Shown here in pieces: positions 55,968 through 64,000 of a DNA stretch of 64,000 nucleotides (positions within the stretch are counted from its first letter, which is position 1; each line of letters begins with the position of its first letter). The DNA lies in NCBI RefSeq assembly GCF_002090075.1, contig NZ_BBRI01000002.1, positions 682,001 to 746,000 of the forward strand. The letters run 5' to 3'. This DNA comes from Demequina sp. NBRC 110052 (GTDB lineage Bacteria; Actinomycetota; Actinomycetes; Actinomycetales; Demequinaceae). Both the position numbers and the translations under genes were made by a program. A model generated the notes under the pieces. That model saw only the letters and a list, made by a program, of their open reading frames with translations, was not told the DNA's origin and searched no databases.

Positions 55968-56758
55968 GAGGCCGCTCCCTTCGACCAGGGCGTGGCGAGG
56001 CGGGTGAGCACGCCCACGCCGAGGTAGAGCACGAGGGCGATGAGGCCGGAGACGAGCGCGATGCCCCACACGCGCGGCGAGTTCAACGCCTGCTGCGCGA
56101 TGACCATCGCGACGCCGATGCCGGTCTCGACCTTGCCGAAGTACTCGCCGAGCACGGCGCCGAGGAACGCGGCAGGCACCGCGATCTGGAGCGCGGTCAG
56201 CACGGCGGGCAGCGCGGCCACGACGCGCACCTTGCGCAGCTGGGTCCACGAGTTGCCGCCATAGACGGAGACGAGATCGAGGCTCGCCTTATCGGCCGCG
56301 TGCAGGCCCAGCAGCGAACCCACGACAGTCGTGAAGAACACGCTCAGGCCCGCCATGAACACGGCAGTGCCGGACGGCTCGCCCTTGGACGGCACCTCGA
56401 AGATGAGCACGAGCAGCGGGCCGATCGCGACGATCGGGATGCAGTACGTGATGACGGCCAGCTGCGACACGACGCCCTCGAGCCGAGGCACGACCATCAC
56501 GAGCGCGGCGAGCGCGAGCGCGAGTCCGTTGCCCCACAGGTAGCCGAGCGCAGCCTCGTGGAGCGTGACGGAGAAGTGCGTCCAGTAGAAGTGAAAGCCG
56601 ATCTCGCCGAAGTCCTGGATCACCTGCACCGGCGTCGGAATCGCCTTCGTGTTGCCCGAGCCGACGTTGGCGAAGACCGTGACAGACGTGATCCACCACG
56701 CGGCGATGAGGCCGACGGCGCTCATCACGGCCGTCGCCCAGGACGGAAGCCTGCGCAT
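55964..56758 (-). CDS. NitT/TauT-type ABC transporter permease 1
   Basis: A 264-aa permease; its ATG overlaps the ATPase stop (TGATG). Spans about residues 8-26, 70-90, 98-120, 133-153, 186-208 and 228-250. The coupling loop is VYGGNSWTQLRKVRVVAALP, followed by VPAAFLGAVLGEYFGKVETG. It works with permease 2, the ATPase and the binding lipoprotein. Family members import nitrate, sulfonates, thiamine precursors or nucleobase-like compounds. Confidence 0.88.
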   Translation of the reverse strand: MRRLPSWATAVMSAVGLIAAWWITSVTVFANVGSGNTKAIPTPVQVIQDFGEIGFHFYWTHFSVTLHEAALGYLWGNGLALALAALVMVVPRLEGVVSQLAVITYCIPIVAIGPLLVLIFEVPSKGEPSGTAVFMAGLSVFFTTVVGSLLGLHAADKASLDLVSVYGGNSWTQLRKVRVVAALPAVLTALQIAVPAAFLGAVLGEYFGKVETGIGVAMVIAQQALNSPRVWGIALVSGLIALVLYLGVGVLTRLATPWSKGAAS

Positions 56759-57582
56759 CAGTCGTCCTCGGTCGCTGCGCCGCCCTCGCCGAACAGCAGG
56801 TCCGATGCGCGGTCCACGTAGGCGTGGAACTCGGGGCTGCGCTGGATGTCCGGGGTGCGGGGACGCGGCAGGTTGATCTCCATGACCTCCTTGACCCGGC
56901 CGGGGCGCGGGCTCATGACCGCTACCTGGTCGGCGAGGAAGATCGCTTCGGTGATGCCGTGGGTGACGAGCAGGGTCGTGGCCGGCTTGGCCGCGAGGAT
57001 GCGCATGAGCTCCAGGTTGAGGCGCTGGCGCGTCATGTCGTCGAGCGCGCCGAACGGCTCGTCGAGCAGCAGCACCGAGGGCTTGAGCACGAGCGCGCGC
57101 GCGATGGACACGCGCTGACGCATGCCGCCGGAGAGGTGCGCGGGCTTGGCCTTCTCGAAGCCCTTCAGACCGACGAGCTCGATGAGCTCCTCGATGTAGT
57201 CGTGGTCCACGCTCTTGCCTGCGACCTCGAACGGCAGCTTGATGTTGCCGTACACCGAGCGCCATGGGAGCAGCGCGGAGTCCTGGAAGGCGATGCCGAG
57301 CTCGTTGTAGGCGCGCAGGTCGGCGGGCGTGCGCCCGTCCACGCGGGTGGAGCCACTCGTGGGCTCCTCGAGTCCGGCGAGGATGCGCAGGATGGTCGAC
57401 TTTCCGCAGCCGGACGGCCCGAGCAGGGCGAGGAACGAGCCCTGGTCGGTGTGCAGCGTGGCGTCCTGCAGCGCGGTCGTGGTCTTGCCACGCGAGTGGA
57501 AGACCTTGGTCAGGTCGGAGATCTGCAGTCCGGTGCCCGGGGCGGTCTCGCCCCGGGCACCGGACTGGGTCACGTCAGTCAC
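56758..57582 (-). CDS. NitT/TauT-type ABC transporter ATPase
   Basis: A 274-aa ATPase; GTG at 57582 with GAGGGA 7 nt upstream. Walker [21 protein letters not shown]-loop [15 protein letters not shown], signature [16 protein letters not shown], Walker [18 protein letters not shown] and H-loop [15 protein letters not shown] are all intact. The sequence is typical of SsuB/TauB/ThiZ-like ATPases. Operon order: binding protein, ATPase, permease 1, permease 2, regulator. Confidence 0.93.
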   Translation of the reverse strand: MTDVTQSGARGETAPGTGLQISDLTKVFHSRGKTTTALQDATLHTDQGSFLALLGPSGCGKSTILRILAGLEEPTSGSTRVDGRTPADLRAYNELGIAFQDSALLPWRSVYGNIKLPFEVAGKSVDHDYIEELIELVGLKGFEKAKPAHLSGGMRQRVSIARALVLKPSVLLLDEPFGALDDMTRQRLNLELMRILAAKPATTLLVTHGITEAIFLADQVAVMSPRPGRVKEVMEINLPRPRTPDIQRSPEFHAYVDRASDLLFGEGGAATEDD

Positions 57583-57602
57583 GTGAGAATCCCTCGTGAG
57601 AC

Positions 57603-58688
57603 TCAGCCTGCGTAGGCGATGAGCTCGGGGTACTCCTCGTAGACCTCGGCGAGGAGGCTCATGTCGAAGAGGTCCTCGGCGGTCACCTCGATGCCGGCGC
57701 CGGCGAGCGAGGCGATGGTCTCCTCCATCAGGGTGTCCGAGATGGTGAAGAGGCCGTTGGCGACGGTCTCGTCGGAGACGACAAGGTCCTCGGCCTGGAC
57801 GATCGCACCCTGAGCCGACACCTCGGCGTTCAGGCCGAGGTCAGCGCCGTAGACCTCGACTGCGAGGCGCGAGCCCTCCTCGGGGTCGTTGACCGCGTCG
57901 GTCCAGCCCTTGATCTCGGCGACCAGGAAGGCCTTGAGCATCTCGCGGTTGGAGTCGATCGTCTCCTGCGTGGTGGTGATCGTCTCGGCGACGAACGGCA
58001 GACCGTTGTCCGCGAAGGGCAGGTTCACGGTGTCGTAGCCCTCGTGCGCGAGGATCAGCGACTCGTTGGTGAGGTAGGCGATGAAGCCGTCGACCTCGCC
58101 GTTCGTCAGCGGCGCGGGGTCGTACTGGACGGGCACGATCTCGAGCTCGTCCTCGGAGATGCCGTTGGCGGCGAGCAGCGCGAGGAACAGCGACGTGTTG
58201 GAGTCCTGGACGCCGATCTTCTTGCCGATCATGTCCTGGGGCGTGGCGATGTTGCCACCGTCGGCCAGCGACAGCACCGTGAAGGGGTTCTTCTGGTACG
58301 TCGTGCCGATGATCTTCAGCGGTGCACCCTCGGACGCGACTGCTGAACCGATCGAGACCGCGTCGGACAGCGCCACGTCCGCGGTGCCCGACAGGAGCTC
58401 TGCCGCGCCGGTCGACGGGCCGGGCACCATGTCGACGGAGCTGAAGCCCACCTCGGTGTAGTAACCGTTCGAGTCCGCGAAGAACTCGCCCGCGAACTCC
58501 TCGTTCTTGATCCACGAGAGCTGGAGCGTGATGTCGCCGTAGTCGGCGGCCTCCATCGGCTCCTCGGTGCCGTCTCCGGTCGCGGTGTCGGTGGGCTCGG
58601 CGTCTCCGCCGGACGAGCAGGCCGCGAGCGTGAGCGCGGCGACGGCGACCGTCGCTGCGACGGCGGTGCGCTTGATGCTGAATGACAT
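57603..58688 (-). CDS. NMT1/THI5-like ABC transporter substrate-binding lipoprotein
   Basis: A 361-aa lipoprotein; ATG at 58688 with GAGAGAGA upstream. Signal [22 protein letters not shown]; the lipobox is TLAAC. The mature domain reads [60 protein letters not shown] and [20 protein letters not shown], matching NMT1/THI5-like binding proteins of the ThiY type. Such proteins bind pyrimidine or related heterocycles. In this purine gene cluster a nucleobase or ureide ligand is reasonable. Not decided by sequence. Confidence 0.9.
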   Translation of the reverse strand: MSFSIKRTAVAATVAVAALTLAACSSGGDAEPTDTATGDGTEEPMEAADYGDITLQLSWIKNEEFAGEFFADSNGYYTEVGFSSVDMVPGPSTGAAELLSGTADVALSDAVSIGSAVASEGAPLKIIGTTYQKNPFTVLSLADGGNIATPQDMIGKKIGVQDSNTSLFLALLAANGISEDELEIVPVQYDPAPLTNGEVDGFIAYLTNESLILAHEGYDTVNLPFADNGLPFVAETITTTQETIDSNREMLKAFLVAEIKGWTDAVNDPEEGSRLAVEVYGADLGLNAEVSAQGAIVQAEDLVVSDETVANGLFTISDTLMEETIASLAGAGIEVTAEDLFDMSLLAEVYEEYPELIAYAG

Positions 58689-58827
58689 GAGGTCTCTCTC
58701 CCTGTGTTCGAGTGCCACCGTGGGGACGCCGTCGGGGACGGTCGGTGGAGCGCTCCGCGCCCCCATCCAGCCGGGCGCAAGAGCACCCCGAACGAGGCAC
58801 ACTCGCAACGTAGGGACTGTAGATTTC

Positions 58828-58915
58828 ATCAACATGACCACTTGTGTTTCGGGGTCGTAAATTCCGGCCGCCGTGACACAAACGTGACATCCGCGCATGT
58901 TTGACTGATCAACAT
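58828..58915. promoter_or_regulatory. divergent control region of the purine genes
   Basis: The 314-nt gap between binding protein and xdh holds ATCAACAT at 58828 and 58908, the latter inside ATGTTTGACTGATCAACAT (58897-58915, imperfect palindrome). The direct repeat GTGAC-N6-GTGAC (58873-58888), whose 11-bp spacing is that of actinobacterial GlnR boxes, lies between them. Candidate sites for the XRE-cupin protein and a nitrogen regulator. The remainder is GC-rich, with GCCCGACGC-like copies at 58919-58963. Confidence 0.45.
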
Positions 58916-59002
58916 TCCCGACGCCGCGGCTGGCTTCCCGACGCCCTCGCCCCCGCGTCGGGCATCGTCACCGATGCACCGAAGCCCCTGGAAGGAGGCG
59001 AG

Positions 59003-59803
59003 ATGGACCTCACCGCCGTCGCCGCCTACCGTCGCGCGACCACACGCCAAGACCTTGCCCTCTCCCCCGGCGAGCGCTTCCTGGCGGGCGGCACGTGGCT
59101 GTTCTCAGAACCCAACCGCGACATCACGGGGCTCGTGGACCTCAGCACGATGCCGTGGGCGCCGCTCGAGGTGAGCCAGGACGGACTGCGCATCGGCGCG
59201 ACCTGCACGATCGCCCAACTGCTCGAGCTCCCCGCGCACCTCGGCTGGCGCGCGCAGCCGCTGTTCGAGGACGCCGCGAACGCGCTCCTCGCGAGCTTCA
59301 AGATCTGGAACGAGGCCACGGTCGTGGGCAACGTGTGCCGCGCGTACGCGGCCGCCGCGATGCTCGCCGCGTGCGCGACGCTCGACGGCGTCGCCGAGAT
59401 CTGGGAGCCCGGCGGCGGCACGCGCCACGAGCCCGTCGCCTCGCTCCCCACGGGCAATGGCACCACGTCGCTCGCCCACGGCGAGGCGGTACGCGCGATC
59501 GACATCCCCTCCCGCGCACTCGAGGGTCGAACCGCGCTGCGCAAGATCGCCCTGGCCGAGCTCGGCCGCTCTGGAGCCGTCGTCACGGGCCGGGCCGACG
59601 CCGACGGCTCGTTCACGATCGTCGTCACCGCCGCCACGCTCAAGCCGACGGTGCTGCGGTACCCGATCCCACCCTCGCCCGCGCGCGTCGCCGACGACGT
59701 GCGTGCTTCGGACGGCTTCTACACCGACGCGCTGGGCTCCGAGGACTGGCGCCGCCACGTCGCCGGAGTGCTCGCCGCCGAGATCGTCGAGGAGCTCTCA
59801 TGA
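59003..59803 (+). CDS. xanthine dehydrogenase FAD-binding subunit
   Basis: A 266-aa subunit; ATG at 59003 behind GAAGGAGG. The FAD motif region is FLAGGTWLFSEPNRDITGLV and a second stretch is LASFKIWNEATVVGNVCRAY, corresponding to the usual TxGGN segment. The C-terminal CO-dehydrogenase-flavoprotein domain includes ALRKIALAELGRSGAVVTGR. It passes electrons from the Fe-S clusters to NAD. Coupled to the next gene by an ATGA overlap. Confidence 0.88.
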   Translation: MDLTAVAAYRRATTRQDLALSPGERFLAGGTWLFSEPNRDITGLVDLSTMPWAPLEVSQDGLRIGATCTIAQLLELPAHLGWRAQPLFEDAANALLASFKIWNEATVVGNVCRAYAAAAMLAACATLDGVAEIWEPGGGTRHEPVASLPTGNGTTSLAHGEAVRAIDIPSRALEGRTALRKIALAELGRSGAVVTGRADADGSFTIVVTAATLKPTVLRYPIPPSPARVADDVRASDGFYTDALGSEDWRRHVAGVLAAEIVEELS

Positions 59804-62502
59804 CCTTCGACCTCAACGGCTCCCCCGTCGCCGCCGAGCCGGCGCCCGGCCAGTGCCTGCGCACGTTCCTGCGCGAACACGGCGCCACGGACGTGAAGAA
59901 GGGCTGCGACGCCGGGGACTGCGGCGCCTGCGCCGTGCTCGTGGACGGCGAGCCCGTGCACTCGTGCCTCTACCCCGCCGTCCGCGCCTCCGGCAAGGCG
60001 GTGACCACTGCGTCGGGCCTCGCCCCAGGCGACGACCTCGCGCCCGTCCAGGAGGAGTTCGCTGACCGCTTCGCGTTCCAGTGCGGCTTCTGCACGCCCG
60101 GCATGGTCGTGACGGCCTCCACGCTCACCGAAGACGACCTGCCCGACCTGGACCGACGGCTCAAGGGCTCGCTGTGCCGCTGCACGGGCTACCGGCCCAT
60201 CCGCGAGGCCGTCGAGCACGCGGTGCGCGGAGGCTGCGGCGGCACGTGCGAGGGGATCTGCGGCACGCCCGACGCTGCGGCCGGGTCCGGCGCCGTCGGA
60301 GCCTCCGCGCGACCGCCGGCTGCCACGCGCGTGGTGCAGGGCCGCGAGCCGTACACGTTCGACGAGCTGCCCGAGGGCACGCTGCACCTCAAGGTGCTCG
60401 GCTCGCCCCACGCCCATGCTCGCATCGTGTCGATCGACGCAAGCGCGGCACTCGCGATGGACGGCGTCCACGCGGTGCTCACGCACGAGGATGCTCCGGC
60501 CACCCGCTTCTCCACGGCGCGGCACGAGAACAGGCTCGACGACCCGCGCGACACCCGCATCCTCGATGAGGTGGTGCGCTTCAAGGGCCAGCGGGTCGCG
60601 GCCGTGATCGCGGACACCCCGGCCATCGCCGACGCGGCTCGCGAGGCCATCGTCGTCGCCTACGACCTGCTGCCCGCGGTCTTCGACCCTGAGGAGGCGC
60701 GCTCCGGCTCGGCCCCCGTGATCCATCCGGACCGCACGCCCGACGACGGCGTGCTGGACGCCGCCCGCAACACCGTCGCCTCCTGGAAGGGCGGCTACGG
60801 GGACGTCGACGGCGGGCTGGCCGCAGCGTCGGCCGTGGCCACCGGCACCTGGAGCACCGGGCGCGTGAGCCACGCGCAGCTCGAGACGCACGGCTCGATC
60901 GGCTGGATCGACGACTTGGGACGTCTCACCGTGCGCACCAGCTCGCAGGTGCCGTTCCTGGTGCGCGACGAGCTCGCGCTGATCCTGGATCGCGCGCCGG
61001 AGTCAGTGCGCGTCTTCACAGCGCGCGTGGGCGGAGGATTCGGCGGCAAGCAGGAGATCTTCACCGAGGACCTCGTCGCACTCGCGGTCCTCAAGACCGG
61101 CCGTCCCGTGGCGTACGAGATGACGCGTGAAGAGGAGTTCATCCGCACCGCGACGCGCCACCCGTTCCGCGTCAAGGCGACGCTCGGCGCATCCGCCGAG
61201 GGGCTGCTCACCGCCATGGACATCGAGGTGCTCAGCAATACCGGCGCATACGGCAACCACGCGATCGGTGTGATGTTCCACGGCTGCGCCGAGTCGCTCG
61301 AGGCGTACCGCTCCCCCGCCAAGCGCCTCGACGCCGAGGTGGTCTACACGAATCAGACTCCCGCAGGAGCGTTCCGCGGCTACGGGCTGGGACAGGTGAT
61401 CTTCGCGGTCGAGTCCGCGATGGACGACCTCGCGCTCCAGCTCGGGATCGATCCCTATGAGATGCGGCGCCTCAACGCAGTCAAGGAGGGCGACCCGCTC
61501 GGCGTCACCGAGCGCAAGCACCAGGACGGCCTCATCTTCGGCTCGTACGGTCTCGATCAGTGCCTCGACCTCGCTGAGGCCGCCATACGACGCGGCAACG
61601 GTGTGGCGGCCCCCGAGGGCTGGTCCGTCGGCGAGGGCATGGCGCTCAGCATGATCGCGACGATCCCGCCGCGCGGGCACCGTGCGACCGCGTCCGTGAC
61701 GGCCCTGCCCGATGGCACGTTCGTGATCGCCGCCGGCACCGCCGAGTTCGGCAACGGCACCCACACCGTGCTCACACAGATCGCCGCGGAAGCGCTGGGG
61801 GTCTTGCCAGGCGCGGTCGCGCTGCGCGCCTCAGACACCGACGCGACTACCTACGACACGGGCGCGTTCGGCTCGACCGGCATCACCGTCGCAGGCAAGG
61901 CCGTGCACGCGGCCGCCGTCGCCCTGCGCGCGCGCCTCAACGCGGGCGAGTCGATCCCGGCCGAGGGGCTCACCGGCGAAGGCTCGACCGACGGCATGAT
62001 CCGCTCGCTCGCGTTCAACGTGCAGGGCTTCCGGGTCGCAGTGAACCCCTCCACGGGGTCCGTGAAGATCCTCCAGAGCGTGCAGGCTGCCGACGCCGGC
62101 GTGGTCCTCAACCCCGCGCAGTGCCGCGGCCAGGTCGAGGGCGGCGTCGCTCAGGGCATCGGCTCGGCGCTGTACGAAGAGGTGCTCATCGGCGACGAGG
62201 GCGCTCCCACGAACCCTGCGTTCCGCGTCTACCGCGTGCCGCAGATCGCGGACGTGCCCGTCACCGAGGTCTACTTCGCCGAGACTTCCGACGCGCTGGG
62301 TCCGTTCGGCGCCAAGTCCATGTCCGAGTCGCCGTACAACCCCGTCGCACCCGCGCTCGCCAATGCGATCCGGCGTGCGATCGGAGCGCGACCCTACGAA
62401 CTGCCGATGACGCGCGACCGCGTCTGGCGCCTCGCTCAGTCCACCTCCCCCGCGGTCCCGACTTCACCCCACCACCGAGACTCTCAGCCAGGCGCCTCAT
62501 GA
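59800..62502 (+). CDS. xanthine dehydrogenase, fused Fe-S and molybdopterin subunits
   Basis: A 900-aa fusion. Residues 1-160 hold two [2Fe-2S] domains: KKGCDAGDCGACAVLVDGE and FQCGFCTPGMVV with LKGSLCRCTGYRPI. An extra Cys-rich linker follows (GGCGGTCEGICGTPDA). The molybdenum domain starts near residue 180: LHLKVLGSPHAHARIVSIDA, VGGGFGGKQEIFTEDL, GAFRGYGLGQVIF, GTAEFGNGTHTVLTQ, and the catalytic Glu in GAKSMSESPYNPVAPA. It oxidises hypoxanthine or xanthine to urate. Partners: the FAD subunit upstream and XdhC for cofactor insertion. Confidence 0.9.
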   Translation: MTFDLNGSPVAAEPAPGQCLRTFLREHGATDVKKGCDAGDCGACAVLVDGEPVHSCLYPAVRASGKAVTTASGLAPGDDLAPVQEEFADRFAFQCGFCTPGMVVTASTLTEDDLPDLDRRLKGSLCRCTGYRPIREAVEHAVRGGCGGTCEGICGTPDAAAGSGAVGASARPPAATRVVQGREPYTFDELPEGTLHLKVLGSPHAHARIVSIDASAALAMDGVHAVLTHEDAPATRFSTARHENRLDDPRDTRILDEVVRFKGQRVAAVIADTPAIADAAREAIVVAYDLLPAVFDPEEARSGSAPVIHPDRTPDDGVLDAARNTVASWKGGYGDVDGGLAAASAVATGTWSTGRVSHAQLETHGSIGWIDDLGRLTVRTSSQVPFLVRDELALILDRAPESVRVFTARVGGGFGGKQEIFTEDLVALAVLKTGRPVAYEMTREEEFIRTATRHPFRVKATLGASAEGLLTAMDIEVLSNTGAYGNHAIGVMFHGCAESLEAYRSPAKRLDAEVVYTNQTPAGAFRGYGLGQVIFAVESAMDDLALQLGIDPYEMRRLNAVKEGDPLGVTERKHQDGLIFGSYGLDQCLDLAEAAIRRGNGVAAPEGWSVGEGMALSMIATIPPRGHRATASVTALPDGTFVIAAGTAEFGNGTHTVLTQIAAEALGVLPGAVALRASDTDATTYDTGAFGSTGITVAGKAVHAAAVALRARLNAGESIPAEGLTGEGSTDGMIRSLAFNVQGFRVAVNPSTGSVKILQSVQAADAGVVLNPAQCRGQVEGGVAQGIGSALYEEVLIGDEGAPTNPAFRVYRVPQIADVPVTEVYFAETSDALGPFGAKSMSESPYNPVAPALANAIRRAIGARPYELPMTRDRVWRLAQSTSPAVPTSPHHRDSQPGAS

Positions 62503-62537
62503 CTCCCGTCAGCGCGTCAGACGCTCACCCAGGGCCC

Positions 62538-63488
62538 TCACGCCTCCCGCGCGCGGTGAATCGGCCCGCGCCGCTCGCTCAGCCGCGCGCCACTCGCCCC
62601 CGAGCGCTCCACGAGGATCTCCGCGACGATGGCGACTGCGGTCTCCGCGGGCGTCGATCCGCCAAGGTCCAGACCGATCGGCGACCTCATCCTCGCGAGC
62701 TCGCTCTCGCTGAGCCCCGCCTCGCGCAGCAGCCCGATGCGACGCTCGTGCGTACGCCGCGAACCCATCGCGCCGACGTAGCCGGCCTCCGAACGCAGGG
62801 CGAGCGCGAGCGTCGGGATGTCGAAGCGTTCCTCGTGCGTGAGCACACACACCACGTCGTTCGCGCTCAGCGTCTGCGAGCGGAGGTACCGATCGGGCCA
62901 CATGGCGACCACCTCGTCGGCCTGCGGGAAGCGTGCCTCGGTCGCGAAGACCGGCCGCGCATCCACGACGGTAACGCGGTAGCCGAGCGCCTTCGCGGCG
63001 CTCGCGAGCGCGCCCGAGAAGTCGACGGCACCCACGATGATCATGCGCGGCGCCGCAGCACGCCTCAACGTGAAGACGCCCGACGCTCTGGCCGGGTCGC
63101 GCGGCACGTCCAGTTTGACATCGGCGCTGGTATCAAGGCTGTCGCGCAGCGCCTTGATGACCTCGGAGTCGCCCAGCTCGACACGCATCGCGACCACGCC
63201 GAGCGACCCTCCGCAGGCCAGCCCGGCGGCGTAGAGGTCGCCCTCGCCGCCCAGATCCACATCGATCAGACCGTCTTCGACGAGCACACGCTGGGCGAGG
63301 TCGTAGGCCTCGCCCTCGACGCAGCCGCCGCTGATGGACCCGATCGCACGCCCGTCGCGCGTGACCGCCATCGCGGAGCCCACTGCGCGCGGCGCCGAAC
63401 CGTGCACGGCCGTCACGACGACCACGCCCAGCGCATCGCCGGCATCCAGCTCGGCCAGCATCTCGCGGGCGATCTCGAACACGTGCAT
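62538..63488 (-). CDS. XdhC family molybdenum-cofactor insertion protein
   Basis: A 316-aa protein. N-terminal XdhC/CoxI domain: GVVVVTAVHGSAPRAVGSAM, then GSISGGCVEGEAYDLAQRV with the conserved Cys. C-terminal Rossmann part: RMIIVGAVDFSGALASAAKA and VVCVLTHEERFDIPTLALAL, ending with SPIGLDLGGSTPAETAVAIV. It binds and sulfurates the cofactor for xanthine dehydrogenase. The ATG at 63488 directly abuts GAGGAGGG; the GTG at 63482 has better spacing, so the protein may start two codons later. Confidence 0.9.
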   Translation of the reverse strand: MHVFEIAREMLAELDAGDALGVVVVTAVHGSAPRAVGSAMAVTRDGRAIGSISGGCVEGEAYDLAQRVLVEDGLIDVDLGGEGDLYAAGLACGGSLGVVAMRVELGDSEVIKALRDSLDTSADVKLDVPRDPARASGVFTLRRAAAPRMIIVGAVDFSGALASAAKALGYRVTVVDARPVFATEARFPQADEVVAMWPDRYLRSQTLSANDVVCVLTHEERFDIPTLALALRSEAGYVGAMGSRRTHERRIGLLREAGLSESELARMRSPIGLDLGGSTPAETAVAIVAEILVERSGASGARLSERRGPIHRAREA

Positions 63489-63600
63489 CCCTCCTCAGTC
63501 GCCGCCAGTGTAGGCGCGGCGGCGCACCCGCCCAGCCCCAGCGTCGGGCATGCCCCGCCGCGTGCGACCCCGAGACCGTCCCCGCTCCGGAGGCCCATTC

Positions 63601-64000
63601 ATGACTAATATCGACCTGGTGATCCGCGCCCCGCGCGCGGTCGTCGACGGCGCGGAGACTGCGGCCTCGGTCGCGATCTCGGGCGGCACGATCGTGGGGC
63701 TGGGCCCCGTGGACGCGCCGTGGCATGCCGCCGCCGAGCGCGTCCTGGCCGACGACGAGGTGCTGATCCCCGGCATCGTGGACACGCACGTGCACGTCAA
63801 CGAGCCCGGGCGCACCGAGTGGGAGGGCTTCGCGTCCGCGACCGCCGCTGCCGCCGCCGGAGGCGTCACGACGATCATCGACATGCCGCTGAACTCGATC
63901 CCGCCCACGACCACGCTCGACGCGCTCGAACTCAAGCGCTCGGTGGCTGCTCCCAAGGCGCGCGTCGATGTGGGCTTCTGGGGCGGCGCCATCCCGTCGT
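63601..64000 (+). CDS. allB: allantoinase, 3' end missing
   Basis: The first 133 codons of a dihydroorotase-type hydrolase run off the right edge. ATG at 63601 follows GGAGG. It reads IDLVIRAPRAVVDGAETAAS, then the metal motif LIPGIVDTHVHVNEPGRTEW, EGFASATAAAAAGGVTTIID and MPLNSIPPTT. DTHVHVNEPGR with MPLNSxP is characteristic of allantoinase, which opens allantoin to allantoate. It continues the pathway from urate. Divergent from xdhC. Confidence 0.92.
   Translation, partial: MTNIDLVIRAPRAVVDGAETAASVAISGGTIVGLGPVDAPWHAAAERVLADDEVLIPGIVDTHVHVNEPGRTEWEGFASATAAAAAGGVTTIIDMPLNSIPPTTTLDALELKRSVAAPKARVDVGFWGGAIPS

Noticed and set aside
57603-58800. TPP riboswitch before the ThiY-like binding protein
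   Set aside because: I found no CUGAGA or conserved thi-box core in the leader, and the neighbours are purine catabolic genes.

Overview
The window is dense, high-GC DNA with short intergenic gaps, many 1-4 nt start/stop overlaps, GTG/TTG starts, GGAGG-type ribosome sites and many -10 boxes placed 6-8 nt before the start codon (leaderless mRNAs). GatCAB, a MerR/TipA regulator, the ChvE-MmsAB sugar transporter next to xylAB, and leader-peptide control of ilvB point to a high-GC actinomycete, possibly one of the plant-polymer-using Micrococcales. The genus cannot be fixed from sequence alone. I saw no rRNA, tRNA, CRISPR array, transposase or phage gene.

Layout. 1-2.7 kb: a PEBP-family protein cut by the window edge, a PadR/membrane-protein pair, and two small membrane proteins. 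2.8-13.3 kb: a metal/thiol envelope region. It holds an Lgt-like protein, two paralogous OmpR-type two-component systems, a glutaredoxin/CcdA/AhpC-like operon, a cystine-type ABC transporter behind a Cys-rich leader peptide, and a SHOCT protein plus multicopper oxidase. Direct repeats with an 11-bp period (CTTGATCGAACCTTGAT, or CTTCATCGAATCTTCAT) lie at the ends of these operons and are probably the binding sites of the two response regulators. 13.5-24.3 kb: an OsmC protein, then branched-chain amino-acid genes ilvE, leuB, ilvC, ilvN, ilvB (with leader peptide and attenuator) and ilvD, interrupted by a TetR/DUF5692 pair. 24.3-29.7 kb: a TipA-type regulator, two FMN-reductase-like proteins, a photolyase, a DUF1801 protein and a 2-hydroxyacid dehydrogenase.

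29.8-44.5 kb: sugar use. The chvE-mmsA-mmsB-ROK operon runs divergently from xylA-xylB; further on come an M20 peptidase, a CopB-type Cu ATPase with a MerR-type promoter, an intracellular GH10 xylanase and a polysaccharide deacetylase. 44.5-52.9 kb: housekeeping genes gatCAB, a GNAT, an OmpA-domain protein with a membrane-anchored acidic protein, ligA and a lipoprotein. 53.0-64.0 kb: purine catabolism, with an 8-oxoguanine-deaminase-type amidohydrolase, an XRE-cupin regulator, a NitT/TauT-type ABC transporter, xanthine-dehydrogenase subunits, XdhC and the start of allantoinase.

The most notable non-coding signals are the two regulator-specific repeat types; the Cys-rich and Ile/Leu/Val leader peptides; two families of long intergenic palindromes present in two copies each (15.3/22.4 kb and 20.5/40.2 kb); and a dispersed GCCCGACGC/GCGTCGGGC motif that builds many 3'-end hairpins.
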